A DNA stretch of 64,000 nt from Telmatobacter sp. DSM 110680 (GTDB lineage Bacteria; Acidobacteriota; Terriglobia; Terriglobales; Acidobacteriaceae), in assembly GCF_039994875.1 (NCBI RefSeq), contig NZ_CP121196.1:1674001-1738000 (forward strand), written 5' to 3'. Positions 26,783-35,273 of this stretch are shown in pieces; position 1 is the stretch's first letter; the number at the start of each line of letters is the position of its first letter. Both the position numbers and the translations under genes were made by a program. The notes under the pieces were generated by a model that had not been told where the DNA came from, made no database searches, and saw only the letters and a list, made by a program, of their open reading frames with translations.

Positions 26783-27214
26783 ATGGCTAGCAAGGCAAGT
26801 GCGGTTTGGACCGGTTCACTGAAAGAAGGCAAGGGCACCATTTCCACGGCAACCGGCGTGCTGAAGGACGCCAACTATTCGTTTGCGACGCGCTTTGAAG
26901 GCGCATCGAGCGGCACCACCCCCGAAGAGCTGATCGCGGCAGCGCACGCCAGCTGCTTCTCCATGGCCCTCGGCGCGCAACTCGGCGGAGCGGGCTTGAC
27001 GCCCTCCAAGATTGAGACGCAGGCCGCAGTTACCCTGGCCAAGGTTGAAGGCGGATTCGCCGTGACGAAGATCGCGCTCACCACGACGGCAAGCGTTCCA
27101 GGCGCAACAAAGGAGGTCTTCGACAAGGCCGCTGCCGATGCCAAGGCTGGCTGCCCCATCTCGAAGCTCTTCGCCAACAACACCGAAATCACCCTCGACG
27201 CTAAGCTCGTCTAG
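26783..27214 (+). CDS. OsmC family peroxiredoxin-like protein
   Basis: A 143-residue cytoplasmic thiol peroxidase of the OsmC branch, reducing organic hydroperoxides. Both redox Cys are visible, in AAHASCFSMALG and in GCPISKLFANN, with the conserved Glu in TPEELIAAAH. AGGAGA is 6-7 nt before ATG 26783; the longer open frame to 26648 is unlikely. MASKASAVWTGSLKEGKG is a typical OsmC N-terminus. Belongs with MsrB, RidA and MutY as a loose group of damage-repair genes between 23 and 29 kb. Confidence 0.93.
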   Translation: MASKASAVWTGSLKEGKGTISTATGVLKDANYSFATRFEGASSGTTPEELIAAAHASCFSMALGAQLGGAGLTPSKIETQAAVTLAKVEGGFAVTKIALTTTASVPGATKEVFDKAAADAKAGCPISKLFANNTEITLDAKLV

Positions 27215-27501
27215 ACAGTTTCGATTTTCGTTGCATCCCATCCTTCCCATCCAGCTCTTTTCGCTTAAATGCGATCAGCCGGATGGGATGTGTGTTTCTG
27301 GGCGTCTTGTTCGTTGGCTCGCATTGTCTAGAGGGCCGGGATAGTTAGCACTCACTTAACTTGATGTATTACTAACCTCCATCCCCGATGGGGTTTACGC
27401 TTGACACCTTCTCCGTATCAGGCCAAAGTTTATTCGCAATCACCTTGCCAACTGATTGTGTATTGAACTGCGGCGCGACTGCGCATGCAGAAGGAGTGTT
27501 C

Positions 27502-27915
27502 ATGATTCAGTTTCACTCTATAAACAACGTCGCCATCCTGGTCTCCGCAATCATCTTGTGGATTCTGGGCGCAATCTGGTTTTCACCCGCCCTGTTCGCC
27601 AAGCCCTGGATGCAGCTCCTGGGAATCACGGCGGAGCCGGGCAAGCGCGATGGTATGTTGCTTGGCATGACCGCGTCATTCATCGGCGACCTGGTTTTGT
27701 CTTTCGTCCTATCCACCATCATCATGTGGTCCAACACCACAGGTTTTGCTCACGGAGCCACCCTCGGCGTCCTGGTCTGGATCGCGTTTTTCGCCGCGCC
27801 AAATCTGCCGCAGGGTATCTACGAGAGGAGACCGTTCAAGCTTTTCGCAATCACCGGTGGTTACTGGCTTGTTGGGCTCTTCATCGTTGGCGGGATGCTT
27901 GCAACCTGGCGCTAG
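27502..27915 (+). CDS. DUF1761 family membrane protein
   Basis: A 137-residue integral membrane protein with four predicted helices (about residues 8-27, 52-72, 83-102, 114-133). The INNVAILVSAIILWILGAIWFS start and the PW between the first two helices fit DUF1761, a family of unknown function. AAGGAGTG lies 5 nt before ATG 27502. The ~290 bp upstream hold only a weak inverted repeat (CCCATCC / GGATGGG near 27247-27289). No partner gene is evident. Confidence 0.8.
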   Translation: MIQFHSINNVAILVSAIILWILGAIWFSPALFAKPWMQLLGITAEPGKRDGMLLGMTASFIGDLVLSFVLSTIIMWSNTTGFAHGATLGVLVWIAFFAAPNLPQGIYERRPFKLFAITGGYWLVGLFIVGGMLATWR

Positions 27916-27998
27916 GCTGCTGGTGATGTAGTTTTTACGACTCTTCTCCCAGGGGCCGCGCTTCACTACGAGGCGAGACCCCCGGGGATCCTACCCGC

Positions 27999-28004
27999 TA
28001 AAAT
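27999..28004 (+). promoter_or_regulatory. candidate leaderless -10 box of ridA
   Basis: TAAAAT, six bases, then ATG 28011; no Shine-Dalgarno sequence. Confidence 0.4.
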
Positions 28005-28010
28005 TAGTTC

Positions 28011-28406
28011 ATGAGCAAAACCGTCGTCTCCACCTCGTCGGCGCCCAAGGCGGTCGGACCTTACTCGCAGGGCATACGCTGCGGCAACCTCGTCTTCACG
28101 GCCGGACAAGCCGCGCTTGATCCTTCTACCCAGCAGCTTATCTCCGGCGGAATTACCGAACAGACCCGGCGCACTCTCGACAACCTGAAAGCCGTGCTCG
28201 AAGCAGCGGGTACCACACTCGACCGCGTGGTCAAGGCCAATGTCTATCTCAAAGACATGAACGACTTCGCCGCGATGAACGCAGTCTATGCAGAGTACCT
28301 CGCACCGCAAGGCGTTATTGCTCCCGCTCGCACCACCATTGAAGCGGCGCGCCTTCCCAAGGATGCTCTGGTTGAGATTGAACTGATCGCTGAAATTGGC
28401 GATTAA
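28011..28406 (+). CDS. ridA: RidA family reactive imine/enamine deaminase
   Basis: A 131-residue protein of the YjgF/YER057c/UK114 family, which hydrolyses 2-aminoacrylate and related enamines released by PLP enzymes. Signatures are APKAVGPYSQGIRCGNLVF near the N-terminus, the VVKANVYLKDMNDF strand, and the catalytic Arg in APARTTIEAARLP with the following Glu in LVEIELIAEI. It probably forms a cytoplasmic trimer. Relevant to protecting IlvE and other PLP enzymes encoded in the window. MsrB follows 85 bp downstream with its own ribosome site. Confidence 0.96.
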   Translation: MSKTVVSTSSAPKAVGPYSQGIRCGNLVFTAGQAALDPSTQQLISGGITEQTRRTLDNLKAVLEAAGTTLDRVVKANVYLKDMNDFAAMNAVYAEYLAPQGVIAPARTTIEAARLPKDALVEIELIAEIGD

Positions 28407-28491
28407 GTCATCGCTGCATTTCGCGCATACGTAGCGTGAACGCATCAGATTGTTGAGCTGCAGCATCCAATAAGTCCCTATTGGAGGTCTC

Positions 28492-28926
28492 ATGAGCAAC
28501 CCACCCAAAGAGTCCGGCGTGGCCGCGAAGGTCACCCATACTGAAGCCGAATGGCGCGAGAAGCTGACGCCGCATCAGTATCACGTGCTGCGCGAGAAAG
28601 GCACGGAGCGCCCCTACACTGGCGCCCTCACTGAGAATCACGAAACCGGCAACTATCATTGCGCCGGTTGCGGAGCGCTGCTGTTTCTCTCTGGAGCAAA
28701 ATTCGACTCCGGCTGCGGCTGGCCCAGCTTCGTGATTCCTGCTGACTCGAAGGCCATCCACGAGCACGAAGACAATACCCTCGGCATGCGCCGCGTCGAA
28801 GTTACCTGCGCACAATGCGGCGGGCACCTGGGACACGTCTTCCCCGATGGCCCCCGTCCCACTGGGCTTCGCTACTGCATCAACTCGGCCTCGCTGACCT
28901 TCACACGCGAAGGCGACACGAAATAG
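28492..28926 (+). CDS. msrB: peptide-methionine (R)-S-oxide reductase
   Basis: Reduces methionine-R-sulfoxide in proteins. A 144-residue single-domain Msr[21 protein letters not shown] start, zinc ligands in CAGCGALLF and [19 protein letters not shown], and the catalytic Cys in [13 protein letters not shown]. The usual Ser/Thr or Cys resolving position before SGCGWPS reads DSGCGWP. No signal peptide, so cytoplasmic. TTGGAGGT precedes the ATG. Confidence 0.96.
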   Translation: MSNPPKESGVAAKVTHTEAEWREKLTPHQYHVLREKGTERPYTGALTENHETGNYHCAGCGALLFLSGAKFDSGCGWPSFVIPADSKAIHEHEDNTLGMRRVEVTCAQCGGHLGHVFPDGPRPTGLRYCINSASLTFTREGDTK

Positions 28927-29026
28927 AGAATCGGGCACAGTCGGTAGCGAACCTGGTCGCTTTTACATCGAACTTGTCGCCGACTTTGTGGGTAACCACC
29001 GGCGCACGCGGCAGGCGCTCCTGCGA

Positions 29027-29032
29027 TAGTCT
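29027..29032 (+). promoter_or_regulatory. candidate leaderless -10 box of the beta-lactamase-like gene
   Basis: TAGTCT, six bases, then ATG 29039; no ribosome site is visible. Confidence 0.35.
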
Positions 29033-29038
29033 GAGCAC

Positions 29039-30055
29039 ATGATTTCGTTGAAGTGCGGGAGAAGCGTTTCAGCTTTAGTTCTCGGGCTTGCCACATTGCT
29101 GCCGGCTGCGGCTCAGCAAGACCCTCAGCTCGACCACCAGATCAAGACGATCAGCGAAGCTCATCACGGCCGCGTCGCTGTCTACGCGCACAACCTCCGC
29201 ACCGGCCAGACAGCATGGCTGCTGCCTGATGAGCCTGTACAGACGGCCTCGGTGATCAAGATGGGCATTCTGCTGGATGCGGCTGAGCAGATTCGCGCGG
29301 GCCACGCCTCTCTTGACGAGCGCATCGTGCTCACGAAAGCCAACCAGGTTGAAGGCTCCGGCGTTCTCGGGGAATTGACTTCACAAATCGCACTTACGCT
29401 CGGCGACACTCTTCGGCTGATGGTGATTCTGAGCGACAACACCGCTACCAACATGGCCATCGATCGTCTCGAACTAGTGCATATCAATGCCACACTGCGC
29501 GCAGCAGGACTTCGCCAGACCGTGCTCTACAAGAAGGTCTACATCCCCGCGATCGGCCCCATGCCGTCCGACTGGACAAAATTTGGCCTGGGCAAAACTA
29601 CAGCCCGCGAGATGGCTGCCATTATGGAGCGGTTTGCCACCTGCCATCTGGCGCTCGACAACTCTACCGCGCTGCCCGCTGACGGAAAGATCTGCGGCGC
29701 CATACTCGACATGCTGCGACATCAGCAAGATCGCGACAGCTTGCCGCGCTACCTTGAGACGCTGGATACGAGCGAGACAGGCTCTGCGATAGGCAACAAG
29801 ACCGGTGCGCTCAACCAGGTTCGCAACGATGTTGCACTGATTTCGTCGAAGGCAGGCCCTATCGTTATTGCCGCATTCACATGGGAGAACAGTGACCAGC
29901 GCTGGACGGGCGATAACGAAGCCGAACAAACCCTCGGCAAACTGGCCAAGGCAGTCGTTGATCGATGGTCCCCGCAGGGGCTCGATCCGTCCGCATTTCG
30001 CTGGGAGAATCCACTGAGTTCGTCAGGCACAGATCCAAAGGCGACGGCGCCTTAG
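29039..30055 (+). CDS. exported class A beta-lactamase-like serine hydrolase lacking Glu166 equivalent
   Basis: A 338-residue protein with a signal peptide (to about LPAAAQQ) and the class A fold. Active-site Ser and Lys are in TASVIKMGI (SxxK), the SDN loop is VILSDNTATN and the KTG triad is in GNKTGALNQV. The omega-loop motif ExxLN expected between them is absent: this stretch reads VLYKKVYIPAIGPMP. Without the Glu166 equivalent, deacylation of beta-lactams should be poor, so it may bind penicillins slowly, act as a peptidase or esterase, or have another general base. A resistance role should not be assumed. It ends before a strong bidirectional terminator. Confidence 0.85.
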   Translation: MISLKCGRSVSALVLGLATLLPAAAQQDPQLDHQIKTISEAHHGRVAVYAHNLRTGQTAWLLPDEPVQTASVIKMGILLDAAEQIRAGHASLDERIVLTKANQVEGSGVLGELTSQIALTLGDTLRLMVILSDNTATNMAIDRLELVHINATLRAAGLRQTVLYKKVYIPAIGPMPSDWTKFGLGKTTAREMAAIMERFATCHLALDNSTALPADGKICGAILDMLRHQQDRDSLPRYLETLDTSETGSAIGNKTGALNQVRNDVALISSKAGPIVIAAFTWENSDQRWTGDNEAEQTLGKLAKAVVDRWSPQGLDPSAFRWENPLSSSGTDPKATAP

Positions 30056-30074
30056 TGCTGATTGCAGACACAAC

Positions 30075-30102
30075 AAAACCCCGTCCGCGCGGACGGGGTT
30101 TT
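30075..30102. terminator. bidirectional Rho-independent terminator
   Basis: A perfect 13-bp inverted repeat AAAACCCCGTCCG / CGGACGGGGTTTT with a 2-nt spacer, giving a T run on either strand. It sits between the convergent beta-lactamase-like gene and rpmB. Confidence 0.9.
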
Positions 30103-30154
30103 GGGATCGACTCTGCCTTAACTCTTATCGGCCGAGAGCGCCAATTGCCAGAAG

Positions 30155-30343
30155 CTAGGTCTTCGAAACTTTACCGCTCTTGATGCAGCTGGTGCACACG
30201 CGGATGCGCTTCGGATTGCCGTTCACCAGCGCCTTCACTGCCTGCAGGTTCACGTTCCAGCGCCGCTTGGTTACGTTGTGCGCGTGCGAAATGTTGTTGC
30301 CAAACTGCGGCCCCTTGCCGCAAACATCACATACCTGTGCCAT
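30155..30343 (-). CDS. rpmB: 50S ribosomal protein L28
   Basis: A 62-residue ribosomal protein with the N-terminal [12 protein letters not shown] and [11 protein letters not shown] segments and a C-terminal [11 protein letters not shown]. Two CxxC pairs are present, so this is the zinc-binding form. Full length for the family. GGAG lies about 9 nt before the ATG. It is separated from its neighbours by terminators on both sides. Confidence 0.97.
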   Translation of the reverse strand: MAQVCDVCGKGPQFGNNISHAHNVTKRRWNVNLQAVKALVNGNPKRIRVCTSCIKSGKVSKT

Positions 30344-30706
30344 TTCATTTGCTCCAAACTTGTCTGAGTTTTAGGGGCACGCCCGAACTGGTATCCAAAC
30401 TGATTTGGAACAGCTCTCATCCGTCCTGATTTGTAACTTCAGCTCTAAGACGGGCGAAGGGGCGAATGAAGACACACTCACCCTTCAGCTTGCCGAAGAT
30501 TCAGTATACCCTGAACTTCCGCTCAGGCCAACCCGCAAGGGCGGACCGGCCGATTACAGACCGTCAAATCTAAGGAGGGGAAGCCGCTCATTTGAAAAGA
30601 GTTCCCCTTCCGGACGAGCCGGAAGGGGAAGGAGAGTTCAAACACATGAGTGAATGAACAAAACTATTGCGATGTGTCAGGCTTGGTTCTGACCTTGGTA
30701 GATGAG
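30344..30706. other. intergenic region between rpmB and an exported protein gene
   Basis: 363 bases without a supported gene. It carries the terminator at 30602-30630 and, presumably, the rpmB promoter. A rightward frame of 82 codons here shows no family features. Confidence 0.4.
30602..30630 (-). terminator. terminator of the small exported protein gene
   Basis: A 12-bp stem TTCCCCTTCCGG / CCGGAAGGGGAA with a 5-nt loop, followed on the minus strand by CTCTTTTC. Confidence 0.75.
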
Positions 30707-31051
30707 TTACCGGCCTGAAGCGGTCGCGCCTTCGAGCTGCAGGCTCACGTTGCTCAGCTGGATGGTCTGCAACTGATCGGCACCGCCCTCGCGGCTCACG
30801 ATGTATCCCTTGTGGTTGTGCTTCTCTTCGACGAGCTTCGCCGGAACTGTGAAGCTCTTGCCGTTTTCCGCGATCGTAACCTGGACGTTGTCGCCGGTGC
30901 CGTTCCAAGTCACCTTGTAGTCGCCTGCAGGAATTTCGTTGGCGCCAATCTTAACGGGCGTTGCAAAGTTCAAGGACTGTGAATTCTTGGCAGCAAACGA
31001 CGGGGCAGCTGCGAGAGCGAGCATAAGTGCGTAAGTAGAAAGACGCTTCAT
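30707..31051 (-). CDS. small exported protein of unknown function
   Basis: A 114-residue protein with a signal peptide (MKRLSTYALMLALAAAPSFA) and a compact beta-rich domain: ATPVKIGANEIPAGDYKVTW, then VQVTIAENGKSFTVPAKL and a final LQTIQLSNVSLQLEG. ATG 31051 follows GGAGAAG. Small secreted proteins with the KIG-xxxIPAGxYxVxW pattern seem common in acidobacteria (recall); they may bind or coat something in the periplasm, but no function is established. Located next to an OmpR/histidine-kinase pair on the same strand, so it could be an envelope-stress target (inference). Confidence 0.7.
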   Translation of the reverse strand: MKRLSTYALMLALAAAPSFAAKNSQSLNFATPVKIGANEIPAGDYKVTWNGTGDNVQVTIAENGKSFTVPAKLVEEKHNHKGYIVSREGGADQLQTIQLSNVSLQLEGATASGR

Positions 31052-31284
31052 GATGTTCTTCTCCGATTGCCTCGATGAATTTGAGGTGAGATAGTGAGGC
31101 ACTGACCACAGTGAACACCATCGGCAAGTTTTCGTAGCTTAAGAAACGTTAAGCGGCTCGTATGTTCACGCCCGGCTTCCAGCAAGTGACAGAAAACACG
31201 CATGGATCAAGGCTTTGAATCGTACTTAAGAAACTGCATTCTGGTACGCGGTCGCGATTGTTCGAGCGAACTCAAAGCAATAAT

Positions 31285-32634
31285 TCACTTCGTATTTACA
31301 ATCCCTTCATGCGTTAGTGGAATCGAGATTATGACACGCAACCCAGGGGTTGCATTTTCTGCACTAATCGCTCCACGGTGCACGCATACTGCGCGCTTGG
31401 CAATTGACAGGCCGAGGCCGGAGCCTCCGCCGTTGGTATTGCGCGCTTCTTCCACCCGGAAGAAAGGATCGAAGATGCGCGCAAGCGATTCTTCGGGAAC
31501 ACCCGGCCCGTAATCACGAATCGTAATGGCTGCGTCCTTTGCATTCTCGCTGATGGAAAGCTCGATCGGCGATTTCTCCGGCGAATAGCGAATTCCGTTG
31601 CGCAACACGTTCTCAACGGCGCGGCGCAGCAGTTCGGGATTTCCTTGGATCGATCCGCAGACATTGCCGCTCACTTCAATCCGGCAGCCACGAATTTCAG
31701 CCTCAACACTGCAGTCGCGTACCACCTCTTCGATAATGTCGCGCACGCAAATCTCGCGTTTGTCCTGCAGCGCAGGATCATCCTCCACGACGTTGATTTC
31801 TACGATGTCGGCAACCAGCGACGCGATGCGGTCTACATCGCGTTCAATCCGCTCCAGCGCCGTCGTTGGGTCTGAACTGGTGCGTGCCAGCTTCATCGCA
31901 AACTTGAGGCGCGCCAGTGGGGATCGCAGCTCATGCGAGATGTCGCCAAGCAAACGCCGCTCGCTCACGATCAGCCGTTCGAGCCGCTCCGCCATCTCGT
32001 TGAACGATCGCCCCAACTGCCCAATCTCGTCGTCGCGGTCCGTCTCCACGCGGACGCCCAGGTTGCCCTGGCCAAAGAGCGCGATACTTGCGGCGACTTT
32101 GCGAATTGGCGAAATCACGCCGGCCGCCGCAATCCAGCACAGGATGCCGGTTGCGCCGATCACCAGGAAATAGTAGGGAAGAAATGAAAAAATGCGTGGC
32201 GGCCGATCCTGGCCCTCCGCGGCGAACCAGAATTTTCCGTCCGATGCGCGGTGGGTAATCTCCCAGTGGCGATGCGCTTCAGTTCGCGATTTCACTGCGG
32301 GTGGCGCGGGCAGCATCTCCACCCGGCTCACGCCAGTCACCAGGTCGGTGCCATTTGCGTCCAGCAGATAATGTGCGCCGCCGAAGAGACTGTTCAAGCT
32401 GTCTAGATATTTCTTGAGAGCAGGTACCCCACTGCTGAGCAGAACGTTGCGCGCGCTTTCCAGTTGCAACTCGTCGAAGCGGTCATACACCGGATCGATT
32501 TTTTCCGTTTGAATCTGCTCTGAAATTGCACGGAAGGCAACGAACGAGAGCGACAGGATACCCACCATCGCCAGCAAAACCCAGATGTAAAGTGACTGCC
32601 TTAGCAGGACCCTAGGCTGCGCCGGTAAAGACAT
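31285..32634 (-). CDS. membrane sensor histidine kinase with HAMP domain
   Basis: A 449-residue kinase. Two membrane helices (about residues 14-35 and 160-182) enclose a periplasmic sensor domain. HAMP, a HisKA domain with His in LGDISHELRSPLARL and a HATPase domain (ENVLRNGIRYSP, RDYGPGVPEESL, GSGLGLSIA) follow. ATG 32634 with GGAG upstream is chosen over the GTG four codons earlier. It overlaps the 3' end of the response regulator gene by 23 bp. The overall form is that of CpxA-type envelope sensors; the signal is unknown. Confidence 0.93.
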   Translation of the reverse strand: MSLPAQPRVLLRQSLYIWVLLAMVGILSLSFVAFRAISEQIQTEKIDPVYDRFDELQLESARNVLLSSGVPALKKYLDSLNSLFGGAHYLLDANGTDLVTGVSRVEMLPAPPAVKSRTEAHRHWEITHRASDGKFWFAAEGQDRPPRIFSFLPYYFLVIGATGILCWIAAAGVISPIRKVAASIALFGQGNLGVRVETDRDDEIGQLGRSFNEMAERLERLIVSERRLLGDISHELRSPLARLKFAMKLARTSSDPTTALERIERDVDRIASLVADIVEINVVEDDPALQDKREICVRDIIEEVVRDCSVEAEIRGCRIEVSGNVCGSIQGNPELLRRAVENVLRNGIRYSPEKSPIELSISENAKDAAITIRDYGPGVPEESLARIFDPFFRVEEARNTNGGGSGLGLSIAKRAVCVHRGAISAENATPGLRVIISIPLTHEGIVNTK

Positions 32635-33313
32635 ATCCCACTCCACGAACCGTTCTGATCAGGCTTCGCGCGCCCTCGAGCTTTTTGCGCAGATGACTGA
32701 TGTGGACATCGAGAAAGCGATCGTAGGGCGTGGCCTCCCGCTCGAATAGCGCAGCCGTAATTTCGTCCCTTGAAACCACCCGCCCTGCCGCACGCATCAG
32801 CATCTCCAGAAGATCGAACTCTGCAGCCGTCAAGTCCACGACAACATTGTCGAGCCAAACCTCACGCGTCGTCGGATTCAAACGGAGATTCCCAATCAAG
32901 ATGTCGTCTGATTCTGTGCGCGTCAGCGACTCAGACCTCCGCAGTACAGCGCGCACCCGAGCGAGCAGTTCATCCGGATCAAAAGGCTTGGGAAGATAAT
33001 CATCCGCACCCGCGTCAAGTCCCCGAATCCTGTCTTGCTGCTGCACTCGCGCCGTGAGCATGATGATGGGCATATCTTTGCGCCGTCGCAGCCGCTGCAG
33101 CAACTCGAACCCATCCACAACCGGCAGCATTACGTCGAGAATGATCAGATCGTAGGTGCCGTTCAGCGCTGCGGTCAGCCCTTCGCGGCCGTTGTAGGCG
33201 CAGTCCAGGTGATGGCCCTCCTGCGCAAAGAATTCGCGCATCATTCCGCACAACTCCACGTCGTCGTCCACCAGCAGGAGCGAGAGTTGCCGCGGCTTTT
33301 CTAAGCTTTCCAT
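32612..33313 (-). CDS. OmpR-family response regulator
   Basis: A 233-residue regulator. The receiver domain has the acidic pair in LLLVDDDVEL, phosphoacceptor Asp in LIILDVMLPVVDG, Thr in IIMLTAR and Lys in DYLPKPFDPDEL. The C-terminal winged helix carries LTAAEFDLLEML, DVHISHLRKKLE and the terminal IRTVRGVGYVF. All phosphorylation residues are intact. Start taken at ATG 33313; a TTG at 33343 is an alternative. First gene of the pair with the kinase. Divergent from the luciferase-like oxidoreductase gene, 184 bp apart. Confidence 0.94.
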   Translation of the reverse strand: MESLEKPRQLSLLLVDDDVELCGMMREFFAQEGHHLDCAYNGREGLTAALNGTYDLIILDVMLPVVDGFELLQRLRRRKDMPIIMLTARVQQQDRIRGLDAGADDYLPKPFDPDELLARVRAVLRRSESLTRTESDDILIGNLRLNPTTREVWLDNVVVDLTAAEFDLLEMLMRAAGRVVSRDEITAALFEREATPYDRFLDVHISHLRKKLEGARSLIRTVRGVGYVFTGAA

Positions 33314-33497
33314 TTGGCTCACGTTTAAGGCTAATGGCAACACGAATTACCCCTACGGCTTCCAAGTCTCGCACACCGCAAGGTCTATGTGCCTGCCTTA
33401 ACAATTCTTAACGTAAATGACCGTCAAAGCGAGCCTGATATCCCGTCATCCGGGTGACCTTGAATCGCAATAGCGGGACGTTCATCTAACACTAAGA

Positions 33498-34529
33498 ATG
33501 AGTTTTCCTATTTCAGTACTCGATCTTGTAGGGATGCATCCGGCAGAATTGGCCGGCGGCGCTATCGCCCGCTCCGTCGATCTTGCGCAGCACGTGGAGA
33601 GCTTCGGCTATCGCCGTTTCTGGCTCGCCGAGCATCACTCCATCGAGGGGCTGGCTTGTTCCGCAACATCGGTGCTCATCGGCCACGTCGCCGGCGCAAC
33701 AAAGACCATTCGCGTCGGCAGCGGTGGCATCATGCTGCCGAACCACGCGCCCTTGGTCGTGGCGGAGCAGTTTGGAACGCTGGAAGCCCTCTATCCCGGA
33801 AGAATCGATCTGGGTCTGGGCCGGGCACCCGGCGGCGACTTCCACACTATGCGTGCGCTCCGTCGCGATCTGGCCCAAAGCGGCGACGATTTTCCCGGGT
33901 TGCTTGCGGAATTACGGACGTATCTTGGGCCCGGAGTTTCCGGCCAAGCCGTGAAGGCAATTCCGGGTCAGGGTAGCCATGTTCCCATCACGCTTCTTGG
34001 ATCGAGCGACTTCAGCGCGCGCCTTGCAGCATCGCTGGGCTTGCCATTCGCATTCGCCGCGCATTTTGCCCCGGAGATGCTGCTGCATTCAGCACGTCTG
34101 TATCGAAACCTCTTCCACCCTAGTGAGACGTTGCAACAGCCTTGGCTGATGATTGGCGTTCAAATCATCGTAGCTGAAACCGACGCCGAGGCACGAAGAC
34201 TCTTCACCACTCCACAGCAACGTTTTCTGCGCCTCATTCGCAATCAACCGGTAGAGTTGCTGCCTCCGGTTGATTCGATGGATGGTTTGTGGACGGAATG
34301 GGAGCACGCTGCTGTAGAGAGCAGACTGGGGGCAGCGATCGTAGGTTCCGAATCCACGGTGAAGGCGGGGCTCGAAAAGCTTGTCGCCGATACGGGCGCC
34401 GACGAAGTAATCGTTGTGACCGATGCCTGGGATCACGAAGCTCGTCTGAATTCCTACCGTCGGCTCGCGAAAGTTGCCGAGACTATCGGCGCGAAATCGC
34501 TTGCGGTATCGAACTCAACTTGTCGCTGA
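33498..34529 (+). CDS. LLM class flavin-dependent oxidoreductase
   Basis: A 343-residue luciferase-like monooxygenase with the TIM-barrel start [54 protein letters not shown] and [14 protein letters not shown], which match the YhbW/MsnO8 type subgroup. It probably uses FMNH2 from a separate reductase; the substrate is unknown. TAACAC lies five nt before the ATG and no ribosome site is visible, so it may also be leaderless. It converges with the next gene, leaving a single base between stop codons. Confidence 0.9.
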   Translation: MSFPISVLDLVGMHPAELAGGAIARSVDLAQHVESFGYRRFWLAEHHSIEGLACSATSVLIGHVAGATKTIRVGSGGIMLPNHAPLVVAEQFGTLEALYPGRIDLGLGRAPGGDFHTMRALRRDLAQSGDDFPGLLAELRTYLGPGVSGQAVKAIPGQGSHVPITLLGSSDFSARLAASLGLPFAFAAHFAPEMLLHSARLYRNLFHPSETLQQPWLMIGVQIIVAETDAEARRLFTTPQQRFLRLIRNQPVELLPPVDSMDGLWTEWEHAAVESRLGAAIVGSESTVKAGLEKLVADTGADEVIVVTDAWDHEARLNSYRRLAKVAETIGAKSLAVSNSTCR

Positions 34530-34530
34530 G

Positions 34531-35067
34531 CTAAGGTTTCATCGATTTTTGAATTCTGAAATGTGACTGACTTGCCACGGCGGTTGCATCTGCACTTTCA
34601 CCCACGGACAGGGTCAGGTTGTTCACGGCAAACGACGTCGTCGATGCGAAGTCCAAAATGGAAATAAAACGCGCGATGCGGCGATGATGGTGTCGGATGA
34701 GGAATCGCGTTGCACCGAGTTCCGAAAGCCACATTGCGCCGTCAAACGCATAAATGCTGCCTGTACTGTTCGCGATGAACGCGGGCAAATTCTGCTCATA
34801 GTTGCACGTGGATACGCCAACCATCTTCTGACCCGAACTGCAATTGTTCTTCAACATCCTTGTGGTGGAATAGGCATCCAGCATGCGGGCGCCACCATCG
34901 GCGGCCAGGAACGTCCAGGTAAGCCGGTCGATGCGAGGCCTCGCCGTTTGCGCTGCTGGCGGCTTTAGAACGAAAGCGCTCTCCAGATCAGATTTGGCCG
35001 GGCCAGGAGTCTTCGCCATCAGCAAAGGTGCAAGAAGGAAAAGAAATAAAACGCCAGATAGCCGCAT
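34531..35067 (-). CDS. exported hypothetical protein
   Basis: A 178-residue protein with an N-terminal signal peptide (LSGVLFLFLLAPLLMAKT). The mature part has a WTFLAADGGARMLDAYSTTR segment, a Cys pair and an IRHHHRRIAR stretch. The pattern resembles small membrane-associated proteins in which a helix pair carries D-x-x-ST-R, but no family name can be given. Predicted amphipathic helices near residues 100-145. Stop codons of this gene and the LLM gene nearly touch. Preceded by a 206-bp interval holding the gdhA terminator. Confidence 0.6.
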   Translation of the reverse strand: MRLSGVLFLFLLAPLLMAKTPGPAKSDLESAFVLKPPAAQTARPRIDRLTWTFLAADGGARMLDAYSTTRMLKNNCSSGQKMVGVSTCNYEQNLPAFIANSTGSIYAFDGAMWLSELGATRFLIRHHHRRIARFISILDFASTTSFAVNNLTLSVGESADATAVASQSHFRIQKSMKP

Positions 35068-35208
35068 CGTATGAGCTCTTTCGCGGTGACACTGAAAGAC
35101 TCATCGGCAGTCCAGGCCAAAATTTCAGTTACGAACGCCCGTAACCGATTTGAAAGAGTTTGGCTAGTGAACCTTCTCCCCTAAGAAGGTTGCTCTTGAA
35201 GATACGAA

Positions 35209-35232
35209 GGGCGGCATCTTTCAATGCCGCCC
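35209..35232 (-). terminator. terminator of the amino-acid catabolism block
   Basis: GGGCGGCAT / ATGCCGCCC arms with a 6-nt loop, about 40 bp after the leftward gdhA stop and followed on that strand by TTCGTATCTTC. Confidence 0.75.
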
Positions 35233-35273
35233 GCAAAATGTTCAAGCAAATCAGCCTTCAGTCCTATTGCATC

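Noticed and set aside
29039-30055. Antibiotic resistance beta-lactamase
   Set aside because: The missing omega-loop glutamate makes efficient beta-lactam hydrolysis doubtful; kept only as a beta-lactamase-like protein.
30405-30653. Rightward 82-codon open frame after rpmB
   Set aside because: No ribosome site or family feature, and it runs through the terminator at 30602-30630.
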